DNA of 64,000 nt from the NCBI RefSeq assembly GCF_013393385.1, contig NZ_AP023239.1:1426001-1490000 (forward strand). The letters run 5' to 3'. Positions within the stretch are counted from its first letter, which is position 1, and each line of letters begins with the position of its first letter. This DNA is from Paenibacillus sp. URB8-2. GTDB lineage: Bacteria > Bacillota > Bacilli > Paenibacillales > Paenibacillaceae. The position numbers were made by a program, and so were the translations under genes. Under the pieces are notes generated by a model, which worked only from the letters and a program-made list of their open reading frames with translations, was not told where the DNA came from and ran no database searches. Below, one piece after another: positions 51,646 to 60,979 of the stretch.

Positions 51646-53571
51646 ATGAAGATCGTCCTGGCCACATTGAACGCCAAGTATATCCACACCTCGTTGGCCA
51701 TCCGTCTGCTTAAGGCTTACAGTCAACATGAATTCGACATTCAGCTGGCGGAATACACGATCAAAGACCCGGTGATGAACATCGTATCCGACCTGTTTCA
51801 GAAGGCTCCGGACGTAATCGGCTTCTCGTGCTACATCTGGAACATCGAGGAGACGGTCAAGCTGATCGGCATCCTGAAGAAAATCATGCCAGGCGTCGCC
51901 ATCGTTCTCGGGGGACCGGAAGTGTCCTATGAGCCGCTGTACTGGATGAACCGCGAGCCGGGCATTGATTTCATCGTCTGCGGCGACGGGGAAGAGACGT
52001 TCCATCATCTGCTGAAGGAGCTGCGGGACGAGCGCAAGTTCCATTTTGTGTACGGGGCGGCTTACCGCAAGGGAGAAGAAGTAATCGTGAACCCTCCGCG
52101 TCCCAAGACCGATCTGAACACGCTGCCCACGCCGCACCGTTTTGCCGAGGATCTGCCGGATTTAAGCAAAAGAATTACCTATTTCGAAACTAGCCGGGGC
52201 TGTCCGTTCAACTGCCAGTTCTGTCTGTCCAGCATTGAGGTGGGCGTCCGGTATTATGATATTGAGCGGGTTAAAGCGGATTTGCTGTATTTGATTGAGA
52301 ATGGAGCCAAAACGATCAAGTTTCTGGACCGCACCTTCAACATCAACCGCGAGTACGCGCTGGAAATGTTCCGGTTCCTCATTGACAATCATGGCGGCTG
52401 CGTCTTCCAGTTCGAGATTACCGCCGACATCATGCGCCCCGAGGTGCTGGATTTCCTGGCGATGAATGCGCCTCCCGGCATTTTTCGCTTCGAGATCGGC
52501 GTGCAGTCCACCAATGACGAGACGAACGAGTTGGTGAAGCGCCGCCAGAATTTTGCCAAGCTGTCCCGTACGGTTATGAAAATCAAGGAGAGCGGCAACA
52601 TTGACCAGCATCTTGATCTGATTGCGGGCCTGCCGATGGAGGATTACGCGACTTTCCGCAAAACGTTCAACGATGTCTTCGCCATGGAGCCGGAAGAGCT
52701 TCAGCTCGGCTTTCTCAAAATGCTGCGCGGCACCGGGCTGCGCGCTCAAGCGGCCAAGTACGACTATGTCTATATGGAGCATGCGCCGTATGAAATTCTG
52801 AGCAGCCATGTGATGCCGTTCTCGGACATCGTGCGGCTGAAGCGGCTGGAGGATGTGCTGGAAAAATATTGGAACAGCCACCGGCTGGATCACACGGTTA
52901 AGTATTTGATGCGCCATATTTTTGAATCCCCGTTCGACTTCTTCCAGGAGTTCGGCGATTACTGGGAAGTCCGGGGCTGGCAAAAGATCGGGCACCAATT
53001 GGAGGATCTGTTCACCCGGCTGAACGAATTTCTGCTTGAACGCGGTACGCCAGAGATGGAAATTATTACGGGCCTCATGAAGCTCGATTATTTCCTCGGC
53101 CACAAATACAAGCCGCGCAAAGTGTGGTGGGAGCCGGTTCTCGGCAAAAATGAATGGGGACGCTATCTCCGGGAGATCGCGGAGCGGCCTCAGCTTCTTG
53201 GCGAATCCTTGGCGGCTGGGGAAGGCGAAACTGGAGGGAAGCCGGCAGCGGAAGCACCGGCAGCGGGAATACCGGCAACTGGAATCAGTGAACGGGATTT
53301 GCAAAAATACGCGGCGCTGGAGATTTTGCCTTTTCCTCTGACCAAGGCGCTGGCGTCCATCAGCGGTCTGAGGGCGGGGGCAAGCGGCGCCGGAGAAGCG
53401 GACGCGCCGGAGTTCAAGAAACCGGATGCTGAAGCGCCGGACGTCAACACAACAGCTGCCGGAACGCAGGCAACAGACGGCGAAAGCACTCTCTTGCTTG
53501 TGCTGTACCAGCAGGATGAGAGTCAGAAGCCGAGAGTTTATGACCTGCCGGTTCAGCGGGTTCTCCAATAG
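51646..53571 (+). CDS. B12-binding domain radical SAM protein
   Basis: 641 residues, 15 bases after recQ. Residues ~1-140 are a cobalamin-binding-like domain (LATLNAKYIHTSLAIRLLKA, VLGGPEVSYEP); the radical SAM core follows with C186, C190 and C193 in RGCPFNCQFC. A DUF4080-type C-terminal region reaches ~510. Residues ~525-625 contain Ala/Gly/Pro/Glu-rich stretches that look like recent expansions. Related proteins carry out methylations or rearrangements, but no substrate is established for this subgroup. AAAGGAG precedes the ATG. Confidence 0.9.
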   Translation: MKIVLATLNAKYIHTSLAIRLLKAYSQHEFDIQLAEYTIKDPVMNIVSDLFQKAPDVIGFSCYIWNIEETVKLIGILKKIMPGVAIVLGGPEVSYEPLYWMNREPGIDFIVCGDGEETFHHLLKELRDERKFHFVYGAAYRKGEEVIVNPPRPKTDLNTLPTPHRFAEDLPDLSKRITYFETSRGCPFNCQFCLSSIEVGVRYYDIERVKADLLYLIENGAKTIKFLDRTFNINREYALEMFRFLIDNHGGCVFQFEITADIMRPEVLDFLAMNAPPGIFRFEIGVQSTNDETNELVKRRQNFAKLSRTVMKIKESGNIDQHLDLIAGLPMEDYATFRKTFNDVFAMEPEELQLGFLKMLRGTGLRAQAAKYDYVYMEHAPYEILSSHVMPFSDIVRLKRLEDVLEKYWNSHRLDHTVKYLMRHIFESPFDFFQEFGDYWEVRGWQKIGHQLEDLFTRLNEFLLERGTPEMEIITGLMKLDYFLGHKYKPRKVWWEPVLGKNEWGRYLREIAERPQLLGESLAAGEGETGGKPAAEAPAAGIPATGISERDLQKYAALEILPFPLTKALASISGLRAGASGAGEADAPEFKKPDAEAPDVNTTAAGTQATDGESTLLLVLYQQDESQKPRVYDLPVQRVLQ

Positions 53572-53639
53572 GCAGAGGGCGTCAGCTTTAGAGCATTCGA
53601 ACTTCTTCAGTTAAGGGAACATAAGGAGGCTTCATACCG

Positions 53640-54098
53640 ATGAGCGGTACGGTTAGACTGACCGAATATGAGGATGAATTCAAGGAGAGCCTGCTTGCGT
53701 TCTTTCTTCCGAAGGAGCAGGAAGAGTTCACGGGAATGCCTGCCGATACGCTGGAACCGGCCTTGCAGGACGTTAACCGGCACCCTACGGTTGTTGTTGA
53801 CGGAGACACAGCCGTGGGATTCTTTGTGCTCCATGGCTGGGAAGGAATTGACAATGTCTACAGCGGCGGTTCCCGGGCGATGCTGTTTCGCGCATTCCTC
53901 ATTGATTATGCTAGCCAAAGGAAAGGCTACGCCAAGGCGGCATTGGAACTGCTCCCTTCATATATCTGTGCCCGTTATCCTGGAACGGATGAAATCGTGT
54001 TAAGTGTCAACGAAGAAAATATTCCGGCGGAGCGGCTATACTTGGCGGCGGGTTTTCAGGACAACGGTCTTCGGCGGATGGGGCCCAAAGGACCTTAA
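53640..54098 (+). CDS. GNAT family acetyltransferase
   Basis: 152 residues; AAGGAGGC lies upstream. The order TGMPADTLEPALQD, VGFFVLHGW and FLIDYASQRKGYAKAALELL fits a Bacillales GNAT subgroup in which the acetyl-CoA loop is QRKGYA. NEENIPAERLYLAAGFQD is the terminal motif. The acceptor is unknown. Confidence 0.88.
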   Translation: MSGTVRLTEYEDEFKESLLAFFLPKEQEEFTGMPADTLEPALQDVNRHPTVVVDGDTAVGFFVLHGWEGIDNVYSGGSRAMLFRAFLIDYASQRKGYAKAALELLPSYICARYPGTDEIVLSVNEENIPAERLYLAAGFQDNGLRRMGPKGP

Positions 54099-54169
54099 AA
54101 AATTTTGCAATATCCACTGCCGGGTGCGGTTAACGTTGTCCATGCCCGAAGCTCCGAAGGGGAGGAATA

Positions 54170-54754
54170 GTGTTGATCGAAACGCAGGAATTGCGGGACC
54201 AGCTCACCAACATTTTTGAACGGAATGAATGGTTGCTTTCGCTGTTCGAACGGGCGGGAAGCCTCAGTCCGCACCCGTACTATATCGGGGCGGGCTGCCT
54301 GGTGCAGACCGTCTGGAACGAGCTTACGGGCAGGCCGCCGATATACGGAGTCTCGGATATCGATATCGTCTACTTCGATGATGCCGACCTCGGTTACGAG
54401 GCAGAGAACGAGGTGGTGGAGCGGGGAAAGCGCCTTTTCGCAGAGCTTCCCTTCCCTGTCGACATCAAGAATCAGGCCCGCGTTCACCTGTGGTATCCCG
54501 GACGGTTCGGCGTCGGCCTTGCGCCTTACCCTTCTCTGGAAGCGGCGATCGACAGCTGGCCGACGACTGCTTCCTCGCTTGGCGCGCGGAAGGAGGCAGA
54601 CGGAAGCTGGCGGATTTACGCGCCTTTCGGCCTGGAAGACTTGTTCCGGCTGACGGTAAGGCCGAACAAGACTCTGGTTACGGAAAGCGCGTATTACGCC
54701 AAGGCGGACAAGTGGAAGAGCAAGTGGCCCGAGCTTGCCGTGATTCCGTGGTAG
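54170..54754 (+). CDS. Nucleotidyltransferase-fold protein (COG3575/DUF925-like)
   Basis: 194 residues. GGAGGAAT precedes both a GTG (54170) and a TTG (54173); the TTG has the better spacing. The pattern IGAGCLVQTVWNEL then GVSDIDIVYFDD is that of minimal nucleotidyltransferases with a catalytic Asp pair; LWYPGRFGV and LEAAIDSWPTTASSLGAR are also conserved in this group. No accessory domain is present. Its biochemical role is not established. Confidence 0.85.
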   Translation: MLIETQELRDQLTNIFERNEWLLSLFERAGSLSPHPYYIGAGCLVQTVWNELTGRPPIYGVSDIDIVYFDDADLGYEAENEVVERGKRLFAELPFPVDIKNQARVHLWYPGRFGVGLAPYPSLEAAIDSWPTTASSLGARKEADGSWRIYAPFGLEDLFRLTVRPNKTLVTESAYYAKADKWKSKWPELAVIPW

Positions 54755-54763
54755 ACCTGAAGT

Positions 54764-55617
54764 CTAACTGCGCTTTTTGGCAGCAGCCAGCAGGTGCGGA
54801 CTCATTCCCAGCAGGCTTTCCTGCTCTTCAACGATGGAACTGATCCTCAGCAGCGCCGCCCGGCTTTCCGGATTCCCCCATTTTTCCGCCAAAGTGGGCA
54901 CGATCCAGACCGGCCCCTCTACAGCGGCGGTACTCAGGTGGTTGAATCCGGATTCTTCGATTTCTTCCTTCAATTCATTCGGCAGATGAAAAAAAGCTCT
55001 TGCAATGAAATTTGGATATTCCTCGGGCCGGATATGCTGGCCGTCCGCAAGTTCGCGTTCGATCATCGACATAAAAGGCTGTTCCTCAAGAATATCGTTC
55101 TTTTGTCCGTAAACGGACAGACCCCAGAGAGTGGACCCGAACCTTGAAATGGCAGCGGCGAGCAGCGTTCCGCCCGGTTTGAGCAGTCTGAACGCTTCTT
55201 CTAGAGCATCCAAACGTTCGTCTCTCTCAGTCAAGTGATACAGCGGTCCCATCAGAGAATAAGGTCGGCGCTTCCGCCGCTCCTTGCGATTCTCCGCCCG
55301 TCCGCGGTCTCGATCCGGTGTACCGGGGCTATGCCGCCCGACGATTGAAGAGCAATGGCGTACTCCACGGCAGCGGGGGATAGGTCGAACAGATGAACCT
55401 CATGCCCCAGTTCGGCAAGCCATCTCGAATAGGCCCCGGCTCCGCCGCCGATATCGTAGATCACCATAGGCTGGTCTGACAAGTAACGGGAGATGATCTG
55501 TTTGCTCCGCTCCCATTCAATGACGCCCATCCCCGACTGAAGGCGGTTGATTTCCGATCCCGCATTGTAATAATCCAGAATCTGCCGCAGGTCGTCTCTA
55601 TTATCGTCCACGTTCAT
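54764..55617 (-). pseudogene. Class I SAM methyltransferase interrupted by a frameshift
   Basis: Two frames meet at 55252. The 5' part (55252-55617, 121 residues) carries motif I VIYDIGGGAGAYSRWL and ends SADLIL. The 3' part (54764-55252, 162 residues) starts MGPLYHL and continues with AFRLLKPGGTLLAA. Restoring one C in the CTCTGATGG stretch rejoins them as ...LILLMGPLYHL, exactly as in the intact relative at 56131. It is either a genuine one-base deletion, a sequencing error, or two coupled polypeptides (TGATG overlap). GGAGGGATG precedes the first start. Confidence 0.8.
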
Positions 55618-55790
55618 CCCTCCCTGTTATAAGGGAAGTATATCCTGTTTTACCTGTTTCTAGATGTGATATATTTTAAAGCTATAAAGTTGTTCCAAAA
55701 GGTGGTAAACTGTGTTAACTCGAACGAGACATTGAGCGCGGCGCTTGACACTGAGCGGATTGAGCCGCAGGAGCAAGGGGGAATTGCGGG

Positions 55791-56045
55791 ATGAAATGGC
55801 TAGAAATGAGACAGCTGTTTCCCAACCGGTTTGTTTTGTTTTCTGTCCTTGAATATCATCAGGAAGGCACCCGAAGATTTATCGACGAGGTCGAGCCGAT
55901 TCGCGCTGTTGCAGACGAAGACGCCCGCACGGAATTCAATCAAGCCGGACCCGGAAAGCTGGTCTATCATACTTCCAGTAAAGTATGCGTTCTCCGTATC
56001 CGCAGGAGAAAATACAGCAGAGTGAGACGCAAAAAAACGAAGTAA
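55791..56045 (+). CDS. Small protein of unknown function
   Basis: 84 residues; AAGGGGGAA lies ten bases before the ATG. The pattern WLEMRQLFPNRFVLFSVLEYH followed by a RRFIDEVEPIR segment and KLVYHTSS resembles a widespread group of small uncharacterised Bacillota proteins, recalled rather than searched. The C-terminus is strongly basic (RIRRRKYSRVRRKKTK), unusual compared with that group and possibly altered. No signal peptide or span. Confidence 0.65.
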   Translation: MKWLEMRQLFPNRFVLFSVLEYHQEGTRRFIDEVEPIRAVADEDARTEFNQAGPGKLVYHTSSKVCVLRIRRRKYSRVRRKKTK

Positions 56046-56130
56046 GCCAATCTGCAAAAGGTTGGCTATTGCAATTTAAGCAGCGCAGGGAGCGAGCCTG
56101 TTAAAGCTTTTTTCCAGGGGAGGCGGTTTT

Positions 56131-56925
56131 ATGGAATCGGTAATACGTTTCTATGACGGCTATGATGAAGCTTCAAGACTGACGACGGACAATTCCAGGA
56201 AGCTTGAGTTTATCACGACTACACATATTCTGGATAAATACATATCGGCAGAGCATAAAATACTGGACCTTGGCGCCGGAACGGGAATTTATTCTTTTTA
56301 TTATGCGGATAAAGGGAGTTCAATCATCTCGACCGACCTTACGCCGAAGCATGTTGAGATCATTCAAAGCAAGATCAAGAGCGGCGGCTATACGAATATG
56401 ACCGCTGAACCAGCGGATGCCACGGATCTTTCCCGGTTTGAACCAGGCAGCTTTGACGCCGTTTTTTGTTTGGGGCCGATGTATCATCTCAGGGATCTGG
56501 CGGATCAGCGCAAATGTATAAGCGAATGCCTGAGGGTGCTCAAGCCTGGCGGGATTTTGGCGGTCGCTTATATTAACAAGTTTTTTATGCTCCCGTACAT
56601 GGTGAAGGGCGACTCCCGATTCCTGACCGACCGGTGGGTGGCGAAAATTCTGGGTGAGGGCAGAATCAGCTCGGCGGATGAGGACTGTTTTTGGACGGAT
56701 GCCTATTTTCATACACCTGAAGAAATTGAGCAGCTGCTCGGTGATCATGGAGTGGATAAGCTGGACAATGCGGCAACGGACGGCATAGGTGTATTAATGA
56801 AGGATACCGTTAACCGGTTTAGCGAAGAACAGTTCGACTCCTGGGTGCAATATCATCTAAGAACCTGCTCCGAGCCGTCCATTCTTGGAATCAGCAATCA
56901 CGGCTTGTATGTGGGACGGAAATAA
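56131..56925 (+). CDS. Class I SAM-dependent methyltransferase
   Basis: 264 residues; GGGGAGGCGG precedes the ATG. Motif I is ILDLGAGTGIYSFYYA, the acidic residue STDLTP, then PADATDLSRF, LGPMYHLRD and ECLRVLKPGGILAVAY. The LGPMYHL segment is the same as in the frameshifted methyltransferase on the other strand at 54764, so the two are relatives. The substrate is unknown. A strong terminator follows. Confidence 0.9.
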   Translation: MESVIRFYDGYDEASRLTTDNSRKLEFITTTHILDKYISAEHKILDLGAGTGIYSFYYADKGSSIISTDLTPKHVEIIQSKIKSGGYTNMTAEPADATDLSRFEPGSFDAVFCLGPMYHLRDLADQRKCISECLRVLKPGGILAVAYINKFFMLPYMVKGDSRFLTDRWVAKILGEGRISSADEDCFWTDAYFHTPEEIEQLLGDHGVDKLDNAATDGIGVLMKDTVNRFSEEQFDSWVQYHLRTCSEPSILGISNHGLYVGRK

Positions 56926-56949
56926 CAGCAAACTTTAAGGAATCGCACA

Positions 56950-56992
56950 AAAAAGACAGGTCCGTCTCCAATGGGGAAAGGGCCTGTCTTTG
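56950..56992. terminator. Bidirectional terminator after the methyltransferase
   Basis: AAAGACAGG and CCTGTCTTT form a 9-bp stem, extended by CC / GG around a bulged T. A-rich and T-rich flanks lie on both sides, between convergent genes. Confidence 0.85.
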
Positions 56993-57013
56993 CTAATCAT
57001 AGCGATATTTGTG

Positions 57014-57967
57014 CTACGTCCGAAGGAGGTTTTGTCCGGAGGGCAGATGGCGGACCAGCCAATCGAGCAGGTCGTCAGTAACCTGGCCGCGGTTTTTCTC
57101 ATTCAGCATTTCATGCCGGCCCTCCGGGTACAGCCGCACCTCCAAATCGCTCACGCCCAGCCTCCGGTACAACTCGGCCAGCAAGTTGATTCCCTTGCCG
57201 TTCATGCCGACCGGGTCGTTCTCGCCGGAGAACAAATATACCGGTTTGTCTTTACACAGAGAGCCCAGCACGGCTTCGGTATGGATATCCTGCAGCAGTC
57301 TGAAGAAATCCCGGAAGAACCGGGTCGTGCAGATCGCCCCGCAGAACGGGTCGGATATGAAGCTGTCGACCTCCTCTGTATCGCTGCTCAGCCAATCGAA
57401 GGCTGTGCGGACGGGGGAAAAGGAACGGTTATAGCCGCCGAACACGATGCCGTTAAGCAGCACGCTGCGGTGCCTTTCGCCCAAAAGCGCCAGCTGCGCC
57501 ATGGCCAGCGCCTCTCCGAACCGGAGCATCCCGCGGGGGCCGTTGCTTCCGCTCAAAATATAGCCCGCATATCTTTCGCTCTCAGGCTCGCACATCAGCT
57601 TCTGCGCCAGAAATGAGCCCATGCTGTGCCCGAGCAGAAATACGGGGACTCCCGGATGTCTGCCGGACGCGATCGCGGCAATCTGGAGAAGGTTGCGGCG
57701 CATCCAATAGAAGCCGTCGCGTCCGGCATCGCCGAGCAAATCGATTCTTCCCGCTGTCCTGCCGTGTCCTCTGTGGTCTCCCGCATACACCGCGTAGCCC
57801 GCAGCGTTCAACCGGCCGGCCAAGCGGGCGTACCTGGCGGCCGTCTCGCACATGCCGTGCGAGATCTGAAGGATGCCCCGGACGGGGTCTTCGGCCTCCG
57901 GCAGCCATTCGTACACATGTATCGGAACGCCGAGAGGATCTGTCATCGTGAAGGTATGTTCTGTCAA
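57014..57967 (-). CDS. Alpha/beta hydrolase, lysophospholipase/monoacylglycerol lipase-like
   Basis: 317 residues from a TTG at 57967, which has AGGAGG seven bases upstream; the frame is open further 5' but no other ribosome binding site exists. The nucleophile is in LLGHSMGSF, the acid in FSGENDPVG and the catalytic His in EGRHEMLNE; ISHGMCETAARY is the oxyanion region. No signal peptide. It would hydrolyse lipid or other carboxyl esters. It lies 91 bases after manA on the same strand. Confidence 0.9.
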   Translation of the reverse strand: MTEHTFTMTDPLGVPIHVYEWLPEAEDPVRGILQISHGMCETAARYARLAGRLNAAGYAVYAGDHRGHGRTAGRIDLLGDAGRDGFYWMRRNLLQIAAIASGRHPGVPVFLLGHSMGSFLAQKLMCEPESERYAGYILSGSNGPRGMLRFGEALAMAQLALLGERHRSVLLNGIVFGGYNRSFSPVRTAFDWLSSDTEEVDSFISDPFCGAICTTRFFRDFFRLLQDIHTEAVLGSLCKDKPVYLFSGENDPVGMNGKGINLLAELYRRLGVSDLEVRLYPEGRHEMLNEKNRGQVTDDLLDWLVRHLPSGQNLLRT

Positions 57968-58058
57968 CTCTTTTCCTCCTAATAAACAAGCGGACAGGCG
58001 GACCGGGAGAAGCTTCAATATCCAAGCCGGGAGCGCCGGCTATGAGGCTAAATCAGGC

Positions 58059-59027
58059 TTAAGGCAAATACGAACGAAGCAGGGTTGCCTGCCCTTCAAT
58101 AGTATAGGCGCCAAGGTTGGCCGGGAGCAGATAGCATTCGCCTGCGGAATACGGCTGGGAGCCGCCTTCCCAGATCAGATGCCCGCTTCCTTCGCAAATG
58201 ACCAGTACGGTAAAGCTCTCCGGATTGGTTTCAAGTCTCCAGTTGCCGCTGACAATGCCTTTTTCCACGATAAAATAAGGCGATTCCGCCAGCAGCAGCC
58301 ATTCTCCGGGTACGGCGCTGTCCGTCTTCATGGAGGTTGCCCCCGCGCCTTCGTAAGCGGTGACGTTCAGCGAATCCTCGATATGCAGCTCGCGCGGCTT
58401 GCCGTCAAGGCCGGGACGGTCGTAATCATATATCCGGTATGTAGTGTCGGAGTTCTGCTGGATCTCCGCAACGACCACGCCCGCGCACAGGGCATGTACC
58501 GTTCCGGCCGGAATATAAAACGTATCTCCTACCGAAACAGGAACCTCCTGAAGGTGATCCATTACCGTGCCGTTTTCCAGCGCTTGGCGCAGACTTTCAC
58601 GGTTCACGCCTTCCTTGAGGCCGTAGATGATTTTGGCGTCCGGCTTGGCGTCGAGAACGTACCACATTTCAGTCTTGCCGAGTTCGCCCTTGGGCAGACG
58701 GTCGTAGTCGTCAGTGGGATGAACCTGAACGGACAGGTTGTCGTTGCAGTCCAGCAGCTTGATTAATAGAGGGAATCTTCCGTTCGTTTCCAAATAACCT
58801 TTGCTGCCGAACCATTCACGGCCGTAACCTTCGCGGATTTGGTCCAGGCCCTGACCCGCGAGCTCGCCGTTTACAACGGAAGAGGTTCCGTTCGGGTGGT
58901 CGGCAATCATCCAGCCTTCGCCGATATGGCCTTCGGGCAAGTCCAGGCCGAACTTCTCAAGAGCTCTTCCGCCCCAGACGCGTTCTTTGAATTCCGGTTG
59001 AAATTTTAAAGGATAAGGCAGTGTCAT
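58059..59027 (-). CDS. manA: Mannose-6-phosphate isomerase, class I
   Basis: 322 residues, the short Bacillus-type form. The zinc ligands are visible in LSVQVHPTDDY (Gln, His), GKTEMWYVLD (Glu) and IPAGTVHALCAG (His). YDRPGLDGKPRELH is the conserved arginine-containing segment. It interconverts mannose 6-phosphate and fructose 6-phosphate in the cytosol. GAGGAAGATG precedes the start. No mannose transporter or PTS genes are nearby. Confidence 0.95.
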   Translation of the reverse strand: MTLPYPLKFQPEFKERVWGGRALEKFGLDLPEGHIGEGWMIADHPNGTSSVVNGELAGQGLDQIREGYGREWFGSKGYLETNGRFPLLIKLLDCNDNLSVQVHPTDDYDRLPKGELGKTEMWYVLDAKPDAKIIYGLKEGVNRESLRQALENGTVMDHLQEVPVSVGDTFYIPAGTVHALCAGVVVAEIQQNSDTTYRIYDYDRPGLDGKPRELHIEDSLNVTAYEGAGATSMKTDSAVPGEWLLLAESPYFIVEKGIVSGNWRLETNPESFTVLVICEGSGHLIWEGGSQPYSAGECYLLPANLGAYTIEGQATLLRSYLP

Positions 59028-59063
59028 AGATTCATCTTCCTCTCCAACTCAGATTTAGTAGTC

Positions 59064-59675
59064 CTATCCCTTCTTTTTCTCAAGCGCGATAACATAAGGG
59101 GCTGTCCTGCGCTGAAGCTGGCGGTACACGATGGCGCTGGCCGTCTGCTGCGGAACGGAGGACGCCCAGGCCATGGCCGCCTCCGCTTCCAGCTCGCCTC
59201 CGGGATGTCCGGGGTAGAGGACCGCCGTTACAATCCCGCCCGGCCGGAGAAGGTCGAGGGAAGCCCCGAGCGCGGCAACCGAACTGTCGGGCAAAGTGAT
59301 AACGCTCTTGTCCGCGTCGTCCGAGGGAAGATAGCCGAAGTTGAACATGATGGCCCCGACGCTGCCGCGCCACGAAGGGGGCAGTTCGTCGGCCATCGCG
59401 GCATGGCTCTTTAACAGAAGAGTCGAAGGAGCGATGCTGTTCCCCGTATCCTCTCTGGCGCGGCGCAGACGCTCTTCGGCAAGCTTCAACGCCTCGGGCT
59501 GGATATCGAAGCCGTAGACCTCGCCTCTTGGCCCTGCCGCCTTTGCCAGGAATAGCGTGTCCGCGCCGGTTCCTACTGTGGCATCCACGGCGCGCTCGCC
59601 GGGAGAAAGGCGCTCTTCTACCATCTTATGGGCGAAGCTCAGCACGGATAGGAAGCCCATCAGCGCTTTCTCCAA
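59064..59675 (-). CDS. mnmM: tRNA wobble-uridine aminomethyl methyltransferase MnmM (YtqB)
   Basis: 203 residues, class I SAM fold with motif I AVDATVGTGADTLFLA, GFDIQPEAL and the family-specific MFNFGYLPSDDADKSVIT and VLYPGHPGGELEA. It was long annotated as a putative rRNA methylase; B. subtilis YtqB was later shown to methylate 5-aminomethyl(-2-thio)uridine to the mnm5 form in tRNA. It overlaps the radical SAM gene by 16 bases, the same pairing as ytqA-ytqB. Confidence 0.9.
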   Translation of the reverse strand: MEKALMGFLSVLSFAHKMVEERLSPGERAVDATVGTGADTLFLAKAAGPRGEVYGFDIQPEALKLAEERLRRAREDTGNSIAPSTLLLKSHAAMADELPPSWRGSVGAIMFNFGYLPSDDADKSVITLPDSSVAALGASLDLLRPGGIVTAVLYPGHPGGELEAEAAMAWASSVPQQTASAIVYRQLQRRTAPYVIALEKKKG

Positions 59676-60616
59676 TACTTACCCTGCCAGGTATCTCTGC
59701 GCACCAGTTCGTCGTCGATTGCATTGAGCACTTCCCATTTCTTGAGGCTCCACATCGGACCGATAAGCAGATCGCGGGGAGCGTCTCCGGTCAGACGGTG
59801 CACGATCATTTCCGGCGGCAGCATTTCCAGCGAATCGGCGATGAGCTTAACATATTCATCCTGCTCCAGAAAACGAAGCAGTCCGGCTTCATACTGCTTA
59901 ACCATCGGCGTTTTGCGCATCAGGTGCAGAAGATGGATTTTGATGCCCTGCACATCCATCTGCGATACGGCGGACACCGTCTCCAGCATCATTTCATGGG
60001 TTTCCTGCGGAAGGCCGTGGATAATGTGCGTGCAGACCCGGATGCCGCGGCTGCGCAGCTTCTCCACAGCCTCGTGATAGCACTCCGTATCATGTGCCCG
60101 GTTAATGAGCCGCGAGGTGGACTCGTGAATGGTCTGCAGCCCCATCTCGACCCATAGATAAGTCCGTTCGTTCAATTCCGCCAGATAATCGACAACATCA
60201 TCCGGAAGACAGTCGGGACGGGTGGCGATCGACAATCCGACAACCCCCGGCTGTTCGAGTATAACCTCGTAGTACTCCCGCAGTTCCTCAACCGGCGCGT
60301 AAGTGTTGGTATATGCCTGAAAATAACCGATATACTTGGCGTTCGGCCACTTCAGATGCTGGCGGTCGCGGACATTTCCGAACTGGGTGACCAGATCGTC
60401 GCGCCGGCTTCCGGCGAAATCGCCCGAGCCTCTTGCGCTGCAAAAAGTGCAGCCTCCCTTGGCAATTGAGCCGTCGCGGTTGGGGCAGGTAAAACCGGCG
60501 TCCAGCATGACTTTGAACACTTTATCGCCAAACTGTTCGCGCATTTCGTAATTCCAGGTATGAAAACGTTTATCTCCCCACAGCGAGGCTGTGGAAGGGA
60601 CTTCTAGTATAGACAT
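59660..60616 (-). CDS. mnmL: Radical SAM protein MnmL (YtqA), TIGR01212 family
   Basis: 318 residues from the ATG at 60616 (AAAGGAGA upstream; an upstream TTG precedes that ribosome binding site). The family's unusual cluster spacing is present: GFTCPNRDG then GGCTFCSARG. GLSIATRPDCL and HIIHGLPQETHEMM are further family motifs. In B. subtilis YtqA works with YtqB in an alternative route to mnm5 at tRNA position 34. Both genes are probably transcribed together. Confidence 0.9.
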   Translation of the reverse strand: MSILEVPSTASLWGDKRFHTWNYEMREQFGDKVFKVMLDAGFTCPNRDGSIAKGGCTFCSARGSGDFAGSRRDDLVTQFGNVRDRQHLKWPNAKYIGYFQAYTNTYAPVEELREYYEVILEQPGVVGLSIATRPDCLPDDVVDYLAELNERTYLWVEMGLQTIHESTSRLINRAHDTECYHEAVEKLRSRGIRVCTHIIHGLPQETHEMMLETVSAVSQMDVQGIKIHLLHLMRKTPMVKQYEAGLLRFLEQDEYVKLIADSLEMLPPEMIVHRLTGDAPRDLLIGPMWSLKKWEVLNAIDDELVRRDTWQGKYWRKR

Positions 60617-60849
60617 GGATGTCTCCTTTAATTGCAAGTAATAATCTTACCCGAGTCCATTGTATCAAAAAACGGGGGCGAACGTAACCGGACAAGACCC
60701 CTAGGCTGTTTGACCAAAAGAGCGGCGAATTTGCATGGTCGAAATCGCTTTATCGCACGCAGGCGAATCCCCGTTTTTTCTCAGACTTATTGAGCATTTT
60801 TTACAAAAATTATGTTTTAAAAATAGGCCTGCAGAAGGAGAAAATTCAC

Positions 60850-60878
60850 TTGAAATTACTTACACGACATGTTATATT
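60850..60878 (+). promoter_or_regulatory. Sigma-A type promoter ahead of the small ORF at 60980
   Basis: TTGAAA (60850) and TATATT (60873) are exactly 17 bases apart. The predicted leader is about 95 bases. The remainder of 60617-60979 has no recognisable gene. Confidence 0.6.
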
Positions 60879-60979
60879 TTGATTGTAAAAACGCTTCATC
60901 GTCACCAGCCAGCATGAATGAAGGAATTCATTATTTCCTGTCGCCGTGGTCCATACAATTAACCGTGAGGTGATCAAAC

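Noticed and set aside
60735..60917. Plus-strand frame of 60 codons upstream of the orphan gene
   Set aside because: It overlaps the predicted promoter of the orphan gene and has no ribosome binding site.
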